Assembly: GCF_026127265.1 (NCBI RefSeq)
Contig: NZ_WWFG01000001.1
Location: 2,023,501 to 2,087,500 of the forward strand
Length of the DNA: 64,000 bases
Direction of reading: 5' to 3'
Source: Nostoc sp. KVJ3
Lineage (GTDB): Bacteria > Cyanobacteriota > Cyanobacteriia > Cyanobacteriales > Nostocaceae
The position numbers were made by a program, and so were the translations under genes. Shown piece after piece: positions 25,762 to 33,584 of the stretch. Numbering within the stretch: the first letter of the stretch is position 1; every line of letters starts with the position of its first letter. The notes beneath the pieces are model-generated. The model did no database searches. It worked only from the letters and a program-made list of their open reading frames with translations, and was not told the DNA's origin.

Positions 25762-27429
25762 TCATGCAGACACAATATAAGGTGAGTCAATTGCCGCTAC
25801 CCGACCAGCATCTACCAAGGCTTGATATACAATTGCCGCTACCTCAGCGCGGGTTGCATCACGGGTAGGATTGAGTTGTTTAAGGTTTGGGTGATTGACA
25901 ATAATCCCCTTATCTATGGCTTTTACTACCTCATCCTTGGCATATTCAGGAATCTTAGCTTGGTCATCGAAAGCTTTGATCGATGCTGTACCATCAGCAG
26001 ATAAACCTAAACCGTTTACTAGGGAGACAATCACTTGGACGCGCTGGATATTTTTGTTCGGGCCGAAGGTATTGTCAGGAAAACCAGAGAGAAATAAACC
26101 TTGATATGCTTGCTGAATTACCTTGGATGCCCAGAAATCTGCGGGTACATCTTTGAATTTGACCACGGCGCGGTTTGGCGATGGGTTGAAAGCTTTTACT
26201 AATAATGCCGCATATTGCGCCCGTGTCATCGTAGCATCAGGTTTAAATGTGCGATCGGGAAAACCATTAATTATCCCCAATTTGACTAATTCCCGAATAA
26301 AACTACCTGCCCAATGATTACTAATATCAGTTAATTCGATAGTAGAAGTAGGTGTTGGGGTGGAAGTGGGTGTGGGTGTTGGGGTGGGTGTGGGTATGGG
26401 TATTGGGGTGGGTGTCGTTGTTGAGGTGGAAGTGGGTGTTGGGGTGGAAGTGGGTGTGGGTATTGGGGTGGGTGTCGTTGTTGAGGTGGGTGTCGGTGTT
26501 GAGGTGGGTGTGGGTATTGGGGTGGGTGTTGGCGTTGGGGTGGGTGTCGTTGTTGCAACCGAACTATCTGCAAATTCTATGTTTCCCGTGACTTTAGATG
26601 CATTTATTTTATTTCCTACGGAAACCAGCTTGTTGGAACTGGCATTTTGCAAATCAAATTTACCGTTGTTTTGGAGAGTATTGCCTCCTGGATTATTGGT
26701 ACTGCCAATATCCGGTAGGGCAGTTCCAATTACTGTGATTCCATCGTCAGTGTTATTTTCACAGACATTGTTACGCAATACAGGACGAGTACTGCCAGAG
26801 ATGACAATTCCAGAACGGTTTTCGGAAATTTTGTTATCTCGAAGTATAGGTGATGCTGTATCACTAATGGCAATGCCAAAACCTGTTTTGAAAAAGGTAT
26901 TACCTTGAATTTGTCCTTTGGAATTTTTAGCGATCGCAATTCCATTAGCTGCATTCTCACTGAATACATTACCTAGAATAACTGGGTTTGCATCGCCTGT
27001 AGCAAATACTCCCTCGCGCTTACATTGAGTGAAGGTGCTATTGGCAACAGTTGGAGTAGTTGATTCAATCCAGACACCACTACCACGGCTAGCGAGATTT
27101 GTGACAGTGACCCCTCGGAGTTCAGCTTTATCCAACATCACAAATGTGACATTTTGACCAGCAAAAGTACGGCTCAGGTAGTTACCACTTCCTTCAATCA
27201 AAATCCCCTTACCGATGTCTGTTTCATTACCCACCACTGTCACGCCAGATGGAACCGTTAGCGGAAAAACTTCACCGCTAGCAGCGTTATAATTACCATC
27301 TGCCAGTTGAATCTTAGTCTGATCTGTAGCTACTTTCAGGGCTTGGGTAATAGTTTTGAATGGGGCTTGTTGGCTACCAACATTGGTATCGCTACCCGAT
27401 ACTGGATTTACATAAAAAGTCTGAGCCAT
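25762..27429 (-). CDS. Beta-helix (DUF1565-like) protein with three SLH domains
   Basis: 555 aa. Residues ~1-290 form a parallel beta-helix opening with the DUF1565 signature FYVNPVSGSDTNVGSQQAPF and continuing with repeated N-rich turns (PVILGNVFSENAANGI; PILRDNKISENRSGI; PVLRNNVCENNTDDGI). A Thr/Pro linker (~292-365) is encoded by a tandem repeat. The C-terminal ~190 residues hold three S-layer-homology domains (DISNHWAGSFIRELVKLGII; FKDVPADFWASKVIQQAYQG; IPEYAKDEVVKAIDKGI) that should bind cell-wall polysaccharide. No signal peptide is visible at the ATG, and an in-frame stop lies a short way upstream, which is odd for an SLH protein. It may act on or bind polysaccharide. Confidence 0.87.
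   Translation of the reverse strand: MAQTFYVNPVSGSDTNVGSQQAPFKTITQALKVATDQTKIQLADGNYNAASGEVFPLTVPSGVTVVGNETDIGKGILIEGSGNYLSRTFAGQNVTFVMLDKAELRGVTVTNLASRGSGVWIESTTPTVANSTFTQCKREGVFATGDANPVILGNVFSENAANGIAIAKNSKGQIQGNTFFKTGFGIAISDTASPILRDNKISENRSGIVISGSTRPVLRNNVCENNTDDGITVIGTALPDIGSTNNPGGNTLQNNGKFDLQNASSNKLVSVGNKINASKVTGNIEFADSSVATTTPTPTPTPTPIPTPTSTPTPTSTTTPTPIPTPTSTPTPTSTSTTTPTPIPIPTPTPTPTPTSTPTPTSTIELTDISNHWAGSFIRELVKLGIINGFPDRTFKPDATMTRAQYAALLVKAFNPSPNRAVVKFKDVPADFWASKVIQQAYQGLFLSGFPDNTFGPNKNIQRVQVIVSLVNGLGLSADGTASIKAFDDQAKIPEYAKDEVVKAIDKGIIVNHPNLKQLNPTRDATRAEVAAIVYQALVDAGRVAAIDSPYIVSA
26350..26555. repeat. Thr/Pro-linker minisatellite (ggtgtgggt/gttggggt units)
   Basis: About 206 bp of degenerate 6- and 12-bp units such as gggtgttggggt and gggtgtcgttgttgaggt, encoding TPTP, TPIPTP and TSTPTP on the minus strand. 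All steps are multiples of 3, so length changes keep the frame. The long plus-strand frame across it is an artefact. Confidence 0.85.
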
Positions 27430-27966
27430 ATTTATACTTCCAAAAAATACATAGCTATCTTAACGCTAACCATAAATTTGAGTAGCGCTTGATGCATTAA
27501 GTTACTTAAAGTACTTCTCACTGCAAAGTTAAAAAATTATGCAAATATATTTGCATAATTTTTTATTCTCGCCAAAGCTATCTCCTGGGTAAGGGAGATG
27601 TTTATAGAGGAGTTTTTCAGATTCTGTGAAAAGTAAAAGAAAAAATAAAATTTGTACAACTTGTATTTACAAATCTCCTTTTCCTCATATAGTAAGAATA
27701 TGAGAGTTAATCATCCTCCTCTCGAAATAAATCCTGACACTAAAAAGTTAACTCCGATTATTCTGAATAGAGATAACTTTTGTTTTTTGCCTTTATGTCT
27801 ACTCTGCAAGAACGACTAGTGTATGGGAACTGCTAGTCTTCTATGACATTAAGGGTAAACGCCGCATAGGTGAGATTTACATATTATCTATCAGCAACGC
27901 CTAACCTATCGGCGCGTAGAAATATTGAGCGTATTTCCTAAACACTAACTTTTAGGAGAAAATCAC
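27430..27966. other. Promoter region between the SLH gene and the leader-peptide cluster
   Basis: 537 bp with no gene. It contains a strong A/T palindrome (27531-27564) and, from about 27810, an inverted pair gactagtgt ... actgctagtc and a segment (cgccgcataggt ... acctatcggcg) that may be structured. The last ~60 bp before 27967 are repeated before the cargo gene at 29290. A clear Shine-Dalgarno sequence (aggaga) precedes 27967. Confidence 0.6.
27531..27564. promoter_or_regulatory. A/T-rich perfect palindrome
   Basis: 15-bp arms aaaaaattatgcaaa and tttgcataatttttt with a 4-bp centre. It lies 100 bp upstream of the SLH gene start and ~400 bp before the leader-peptide cluster. It could be a bidirectional terminator insulating the two promoters or a regulator site. 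Confidence 0.45.
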
Positions 27967-28335
27967 ATGACTATGACAGTGGAAAAAGCCCTGCTAAACA
28001 ACCAAAGCATCTTACAAAATTTTGGTTTGGTTGAAGAAATTGACGAACAAGCTGCGGAAATAATTTCTGGCGGATACATTACGATTAAAAATACAACAAA
28101 TCAGCCGATTACTTACTCAATCGATGGCGTATCAACTGTAATAAAATCCGGAGCAACACAGAAAATAGTAACCCAACTGGATGGGGAGCTTAGATTTGAT
28201 AGAGATATTCGAGACGAAAAAGTAAGAGTGAGAGATTATGACCTGGAAGATGGCAAGACATATGAATTTCGACCTGATACAGCGAAGAAAGACTTTTGGA
28301 TTGATATCTATGGGGAAGGGGGAGATTGCGATTGA
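27967..28335 (+). CDS. Double-glycine-leader secreted protein, cargo A
   Basis: 122 aa. The N-terminal ~37 residues (EKALLNNQSILQNFGLVEEI, then DEQAAEIISGG) are a leader ending in Gly-Gly, the recognition and cleavage signal of C39 peptidases. The ~85-residue mature part is rich in predicted beta-strands (YITIKNTTNQPITYSIDG; KIVTQLDGELRFDRD; LEDGKTYEFRPDT) and ends WIDIYGEGGDCD. It is not a short bacteriocin-like peptide. Related to cargo C (29290) over its whole length. Very likely exported by the C39 ABC transporter encoded at 29797. Function of the mature protein unknown. Confidence 0.8.
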   Translation: MTMTVEKALLNNQSILQNFGLVEEIDEQAAEIISGGYITIKNTTNQPITYSIDGVSTVIKSGATQKIVTQLDGELRFDRDIRDEKVRVRDYDLEDGKTYEFRPDTAKKDFWIDIYGEGGDCD

Positions 28336-28507
28336 TCTCAATCTGGGATTTTGAATTAACTACCAATGAACCAATACTGCTCGGTTAATAATTTTTCTAG
28401 CGATAGCTTGATATTCAAGACAGTCGCTACGTAATTTCAGTTTTTGTTTTGCGCTGAACCGATAAGTATTGAGCAATGAACTAAACGCAATTTCGGGAGA
28501 AACTTAA

Positions 28508-28756
28508 ATGGCTATTACCATCGCAACAACCTTGTTAAGCAACCAAAGTATTTTAGAAAATATTGCTTTGGTAGAAGAAATTGACGAACAAGCCGCAGAA
28601 ATAATTTCTGGTGGTCAATCTGTCAATTTCTTGAATACAGGAATATCTAGTTTTGAAGATGACGACGACGACATCATCCCAGTCAACGAAGATGTACCAG
28701 ACCCTAAAGATGAGCATCCAAAATCTTTCAATCAGGCTAATTTTGTATTTGGGTAA
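28508..28756 (+). CDS. Double-glycine-leader secreted peptide, cargo B
   Basis: 82 aa. The leader closely matches cargo A (LLSNQSILENIALVEEIDEQ, then AAEIISGG), but the mature 46 residues are quite different: short, acidic (SSFEDDDDDIIPVNEDVPDP) and with a hydrophobic end (NQANFVFG). A Shine-Dalgarno-like gggaga precedes the ATG. Shared leader with unrelated cargo is the usual sign of modular export by one transporter. No modification enzyme is encoded nearby. It could be a signal, an inhibitor or a small toxin; the sequence does not tell. Confidence 0.78.
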   Translation: MAITIATTLLSNQSILENIALVEEIDEQAAEIISGGQSVNFLNTGISSFEDDDDDIIPVNEDVPDPKDEHPKSFNQANFVFG

Positions 28757-29289
28757 GGTATTGTAAAAAGTATCAAGTTTCATTGAGATTCCCCCAACCC
28801 CCCTTTTTAAGGAGAAACACTGCGGTTGAGGGGTTTCTCCAAATAGAGAAAATGGCATGAACTTAGGGGTATATACAAGTCTTGGATACTACACAAAAAA
28901 GTTTTCAAACATCCTCTAACCTCGACTTTATCCATTTTTTCTCCAAGGCTTAAGCTGATGCTGAAAGCTTCATAGTACGGTAGTTTTACTTTTTTATTTT
29001 CACTGACAATCAGTGATATAGAAAAAGTTTTTACCAAAAAGCTAGTACAGTGCGGCGGAAATAAACCACCCATTCCAAATCAATGAAACCCTCATGCTGT
29101 ATTCGTTTTTAATTTTTAATTTTTAATTTTTAATTTTTAATTTTTAATTTTTAATTCCGCCCTGCGGTACTAGGGTTTTGCCGATACAAGAGAACCAAGT
29201 TCTTAATTTTGGATAAAGTCGAGCTAACGTGTCGGCGTTTAGAAATATTAAGCGTACTTCCTAAACACAAACTTTCAGGAGAAAATCAA
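28757..29289. other. Gap between cargo B and cargo C with repeat remnants
   Basis: 533 bp. A hairpin ggagaaac ... gtttctcc (28811-28841) follows cargo B and may terminate it. A run cccccaacccccctttttaagg and, later, agttttcaaacatcctc (to ~28918) look like remains of the GAGGATG-type MITE. The intact CTAG-type MITE copy 3 occupies 29046-29169. The ~60 bp before 29290 duplicate the region upstream of cargo A. Confidence 0.6.
29046..29169. mobile_element. CTAG-flanked MITE, copy 3 (124 bp, inverted)
   Basis: Same element as copies 1 and 2 in the opposite orientation, with seven tttttaa units instead of three and four. CTAG flanks it at 29042-29045 and 29170-29173. The length (124 = 96 + 4 x 7) is fully explained by the extra units. 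Confidence 0.85.
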
Positions 29290-29658
29290 ATGGCTATCAC
29301 AGTAGAAAAAGCTCTGTTAAATAACCAAAGCATCTTACAGAATTTTGGTTTAGTTGAAGAAATTGAGGAACAAGCTGCGGAAATAATTTCTGGTGGCTAC
29401 GAAGTGTTTAAGATCAGAAACAATACAGGCTTCAACATTAATCACGTTTTGGATGGTACAGCATTCCTAATTCAACCTGGTGAAGAATGGACATATACTG
29501 CCTATAACGGAGGAACTATTGAATTTGATGCTGATAGTCGCTCTGATAACTACCGACCTTTATCATACAATTTGGACGAAGGGCAAATATATGAATTTCA
29601 AGACAACACCTACACTACTGGCAATCCTTATGATTTTGATATCTATCGCGTAAGCTAA
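29290..29658 (+). CDS. Double-glycine-leader secreted protein, cargo C
   Basis: 122 aa from ATG 29290, preceded by aggaga; an upstream frame from 29209 lacks support. The leader is nearly identical to that of cargo A (LLNNQSILQNFGLVEEIEEQ, AAEIISGG). The mature part aligns with cargo A through shared positions (..LDGT.FLI..G..W.Y, then LDEGQIYEFQDNT and YDFDIYRVS), so A and C are paralogues with about 85-residue beta-rich domains. It lies 138 bp before the C39 transporter gene. The mature function is unknown. Confidence 0.8.
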   Translation: MAITVEKALLNNQSILQNFGLVEEIEEQAAEIISGGYEVFKIRNNTGFNINHVLDGTAFLIQPGEEWTYTAYNGGTIEFDADSRSDNYRPLSYNLDEGQIYEFQDNTYTTGNPYDFDIYRVS

Positions 29659-29796
29659 TCTGATTTTTTACGTTATGTGAAAAGCCAAATAAAAAATCTA
29701 GGGTTTTGGGAACATATTGAGATGTTTCACTCCGCTTTGCTGCATTCAACATGACATAGAAAGACCGTATTTTCGCCCCAAAAATTACACTGAGAA

Positions 29797-31983
29797 ATGA
29801 AATACAAAATTGTCCTTCAACACAGTGAAGAAGATTGTGGTGCCGCTACTTTAGCCACGATCGCTCAACACTACGGACGCACATTTACCCTCAACCGGGT
29901 GCGCGAAGCTGTTGGTACTGGGGCGAGAGGGACTACTCTATTGGGATTAAGGCGGGGTGCAGAAGCCCTGGGATTCCATAGCCGGCAAGTTAAAGCCACT
30001 CCTCAACTCATCAACCAATTAGATCAAGCTCCTTTACCTGCCATTATTCACTGGAAAGGCTATCACTGGGTAGTATTATACGGACAAAAAGGCAAAAAAT
30101 ATGTAATTGGCGATCCTGGTGTTGGTATCCGTTACCTGACTCACCAGGAGTTAATAACAGGTTGGAGTAATGGGGTGATGCTGCTACTCCTTCCTGATGA
30201 AAGCCGTTTTTATCAACAAGAATCAGATAAAATTGGCGGTTTTGGACGTTACCTGCAACGAGTTTACCCTTATCGGTTTATTTTAGTCCAAGCGATTTCC
30301 CTCAACATTGCTATTGGACTACTTTCCCTTGCATCTCCCTTCATGATGCAATTACTTACCGATGATGTTCTCGTGCGCGGAGATATCCAACTATTAACTA
30401 CCGTCGCTATTGGCGTTGTCACCACGAACTTAATTAGAAGCGCCATTACTTTAGTACAATCGCACCTCATCGGTCATTTTAGTCAAAGATTGCAATTAGG
30501 ACTAATTCTAGAATATGGGCGCAAACTCTTACATTTACCTCTATCTTATTTTGAAGGACGACGTAGTGGGGAAGTAGTCAGCCGCATTGCAGATGTTCAC
30601 GCTATCAATAGCTTAGTTTCCCAAATTGTCCTGGGATTACCCAGTCAATTTTTTATTGCTGTAGTCTCCTTGGGCTTTATGCTTTTTTACACTTGGGAGT
30701 TAACTCTGGCTTCTATAGTTGCATTTCTCATTATCACGGCTGTTAACTTACTTTTCTTACCAGCACTGCGACAGAAAACCCGCAACATGATTGTTTCTGG
30801 TACAGAAAACCAAGGTTTTTTAGTAGAAACATTTCGAGGAGTACAAGTCTTAAAAACTACCCAAGCTACACCCCAAGCCTGGGAAGAATATCAAGGAAAT
30901 TTTGGTCGTTTGGCGAACCTGGGCTGGAGTAGCATGCAGCTAAGACTTTACAGCAGCACAATTACAAGTATTCTTTCGACATTTATTAATATTGGTATTC
31001 TCTGGATTGGTAGTTATTTAGTAATTAATCGGACTTTAACAATTGGACAATTGATGGCTTATAACGGCATGAGTGGCAATTTTCTCGGCTTTTTAAGTTC
31101 TGGTATTGGCTTAGTAGATGAGTTTATCACTTCCCAAATAGTTATTCAACGGCTGACAGAAGTTATTGATGCTACTCCAGAAGATGAAAATGATTTTAAA
31201 AAGCAGTGGGTAGAAATTCCTGCTAATGCAGATATTACTTGCACGGAAATTAATTTTCACCACACAGGGAGAGTTGATTTACTGCAAGATTTTTCTGTAA
31301 CTATTCCTGGCGGTGAAGTAATTGCTCTCATTGGTAAATCTGGCTGTGGTAAAAGTACCCTAGCAAAATTGATTCCTGGTTTATATACAATTCAATCAGG
31401 AAATATTCGCTATGGTTTTTATAATCAGCAAGATATCTCTTTAGAATGTTTGCGGCAACAGGTGGTTTTAATACCACAAGAAGCCCATTTTTGGAGTCGT
31501 TCTATTCTAGATAATTTCCAATTTAGTTATCCTCATCTTAGTTTTAGAGACATTATTATCGCTTGTCAAATTACTGGTGCAGACGAATTTATCAGCGAAT
31601 TACCTGATAAATATCAAACTGTCTTAGGAGAATTTGGAGCTAATCTTTCTGGTGGACAAAAGCAACGATTGGCCATAGCTAGAGCCATAGTTACTGACCC
31701 ACCCATCCTAATTTTAGATGAATCTACCAGCGCACTCGACCCAGTGAGCGAAGCCCAAATATTAGATAGGCTTTTAGAGCATCGTCGGGGGAAAACTACT
31801 ATTTTGATTAGTCACCGTCCTAAAGTGATCCGGCGTGCAGATTGGATTGTATTTTTAGAACAGGGGCGGTTGAAAATTCAAGGTACACCAGAAGATTTGC
31901 GGCAAGTTTCTGGGGAGCATTTAGACTTTCTAGATGATGTACTTTTGAGTCTTTCAGATGCGATAAATCGCGTCTCCACATGA
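29797..31983 (+). CDS. C39-peptidase-containing ABC exporter
   Basis: 728 aa. Residues ~1-130 are a C39 peptidase with catalytic Cys14 (EEDCGAAT), His90 (KGYHWVVLY), Asp106 (IGDPGVG) and the oxyanion-hole Gln8, all present, so leader cleavage after Gly-Gly is expected. Six transmembrane segments span ~155-430 and the ATPase has Walker A GKSGCGKST (~512), signature LSGGQKQR (~617), Walker B ILILDESTSALD (~636) and the H-loop ISHRP. It should cleave and export cargoes A, B and C across the inner membrane. The adaptor gene follows. No TolC is encoded here; the one at 12.4 kb or a distant one may serve. Confidence 0.93.
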   Translation: MKYKIVLQHSEEDCGAATLATIAQHYGRTFTLNRVREAVGTGARGTTLLGLRRGAEALGFHSRQVKATPQLINQLDQAPLPAIIHWKGYHWVVLYGQKGKKYVIGDPGVGIRYLTHQELITGWSNGVMLLLLPDESRFYQQESDKIGGFGRYLQRVYPYRFILVQAISLNIAIGLLSLASPFMMQLLTDDVLVRGDIQLLTTVAIGVVTTNLIRSAITLVQSHLIGHFSQRLQLGLILEYGRKLLHLPLSYFEGRRSGEVVSRIADVHAINSLVSQIVLGLPSQFFIAVVSLGFMLFYTWELTLASIVAFLIITAVNLLFLPALRQKTRNMIVSGTENQGFLVETFRGVQVLKTTQATPQAWEEYQGNFGRLANLGWSSMQLRLYSSTITSILSTFINIGILWIGSYLVINRTLTIGQLMAYNGMSGNFLGFLSSGIGLVDEFITSQIVIQRLTEVIDATPEDENDFKKQWVEIPANADITCTEINFHHTGRVDLLQDFSVTIPGGEVIALIGKSGCGKSTLAKLIPGLYTIQSGNIRYGFYNQQDISLECLRQQVVLIPQEAHFWSRSILDNFQFSYPHLSFRDIIIACQITGADEFISELPDKYQTVLGEFGANLSGGQKQRLAIARAIVTDPPILILDESTSALDPVSEAQILDRLLEHRRGKTTILISHRPKVIRRADWIVFLEQGRLKIQGTPEDLRQVSGEHLDFLDDVLLSLSDAINRVST

Positions 31984-32054
31984 GAGTTTTGTGGCTCAAA
32001 TAAACTGCATTGGCTAATATCTTCACCTATTTTTCAATTTTGAAGTGTCTAACT

Positions 32055-33434
32055 ATGGTTAACGTTCACAACACAGACTTTTTACAACCAATTCAAACAG
32101 ATGAATTTCTCCCACCGATTAGTCGTTGGATTACCTTTGGTGGACTGTTTGTTTTTTGCATTTTGGGACTAGCGATTCCCGTCGCTACAGTCACCAAATA
32201 TAAGGTGACAGTCAAAGGACAGGCAGTTGTGCGTCCATCTGGGGAATTGCGAATTGTACAGGCGGCAACTGAAGGCCAAGTTATGCAGATTCATGTGAAA
32301 GAAAATCAAGTTGTCAAAACCGGAGATGCGATCGCCATTATTGACGACTCCCGCTTACAAACTAAAAAAAGCCAACTGCAAACTAATATTCAGCAAGCGA
32401 AGTTGCAGTTAGTGCAAATCAACGCTCAAATTCAAACTTTTAACAGTCAAATTCGCGCCGAAACTGCTAAAGTTAACCGGATTATCACTGCTACCGAGGC
32501 GACATTAAGCGATCGCGTGCGCCAATATCAGGATAAAAAAATTACCACTGTGGCTGAATTCCAAGAAGCTGAAGCTAATCTCCATGCTACTAGGGCAGCT
32601 TTGAATGCAGCGAAGTTAAAGCAAAAGCGATATGAGAGTTTAGCGGAAGCATTGTCTAGGGATAAATTAGAAGAAGCACAGTTAGCTACAAAACAGCAAG
32701 AACAAGCAGTATCTGCTGCGATCGCTAAAAAGCAAGGTGCGAAAGTAGCCTTAAATCCCAGTCATGCAGAAGTAGAAATTGCTACTGAGCGGATAGCCCA
32801 AGAAAAAGCCGCAGGTGAAAGTAACAAAGCAGCTTTAGACAAAGAATTGCAAGGAATTATCAAGCAACGGATTGAAGTAGAAAAACAGCTAGAGCGCGAT
32901 AATAGCGAACTAAAGCAAGTGGAAATTGAACTTAATCATACCACTATCAGGGCTACTGCTGATGGGATCATTTCTCAGATCAACTTGCGTAACCCCGGTC
33001 AAACTGTGCGTCCCGGCGAAGAAGTCTTGCAGATTGTCCCCAGTCATGCCAAGCAGATTGTCAAAGCAGTAGTGGCATCTGAAGATAAAAGTAAGCTCAA
33101 AATTGGTCAACAAGTTCAAATGCGGGTTAGTGCTTGTCCCTACCCGGATAATGGTACTCTTAATGGTAAGGTCGAGGCAATTTCTCCAGATGCCATGACT
33201 CCCCCAACAAATGGCACAAATGGATCTTCTCCTCATGCCAATACCACTCCGAAAGCGGCTGTCTCAGGTGCTTTTTATCAGGTGACTATTGAGCCGGAAA
33301 GTCTGGTTTTAGGTAAAGGCGAAAATCTGTGTCACATTCAATTGGGAATGGAAGGTAGAGTTGATATTATTTCCCGTGAAGAAACGGTATTGCAATTTTT
33401 CTTGAGAAAAGCGAGGTTAATTGCAGATGTTTGA
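32055..33434 (+). CDS. HlyD-family membrane fusion protein of the C39 exporter
   Basis: 459 aa from ATG 32055; the longer frame begins at TTG. One transmembrane anchor (WITFGGLFVFCILGLAIPVA, ~25-44) is followed by a lipoyl half-motif (TEGQVMQIHVKENQVVKTGD), a long coiled-coil hairpin (~115-300), the second lipoyl half (IRATADGIISQINLRNPGQT) and a beta-barrel domain to the C-terminus. It joins the C39 transporter to an outer-membrane duct, as in colicin V and microcin systems. Lies 70 bp downstream of the transporter on the same strand. Confidence 0.9.
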   Translation: MVNVHNTDFLQPIQTDEFLPPISRWITFGGLFVFCILGLAIPVATVTKYKVTVKGQAVVRPSGELRIVQAATEGQVMQIHVKENQVVKTGDAIAIIDDSRLQTKKSQLQTNIQQAKLQLVQINAQIQTFNSQIRAETAKVNRIITATEATLSDRVRQYQDKKITTVAEFQEAEANLHATRAALNAAKLKQKRYESLAEALSRDKLEEAQLATKQQEQAVSAAIAKKQGAKVALNPSHAEVEIATERIAQEKAAGESNKAALDKELQGIIKQRIEVEKQLERDNSELKQVEIELNHTTIRATADGIISQINLRNPGQTVRPGEEVLQIVPSHAKQIVKAVVASEDKSKLKIGQQVQMRVSACPYPDNGTLNGKVEAISPDAMTPPTNGTNGSSPHANTTPKAAVSGAFYQVTIEPESLVLGKGENLCHIQLGMEGRVDIISREETVLQFFLRKARLIADV

Positions 33435-33584
33435 TATTAAGTTCGGGTGATTATTTATAAGTATTTAACCGAACCTGATATGACTTTATTCCCTCTTTAG
33501 CGATCGCAGAGGACATTTCTAACGCCCTTGCGATCGCTGCTTCACCAAAATCCGAAATCGTTCGACAGATTTTCCCCTTTTCCA

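Noticed and set aside
26360..26908. 182-aa plus-strand frame rich in Val and Gly
   Set aside because: It is the antisense of the Thr/Pro minisatellite in the SLH gene.
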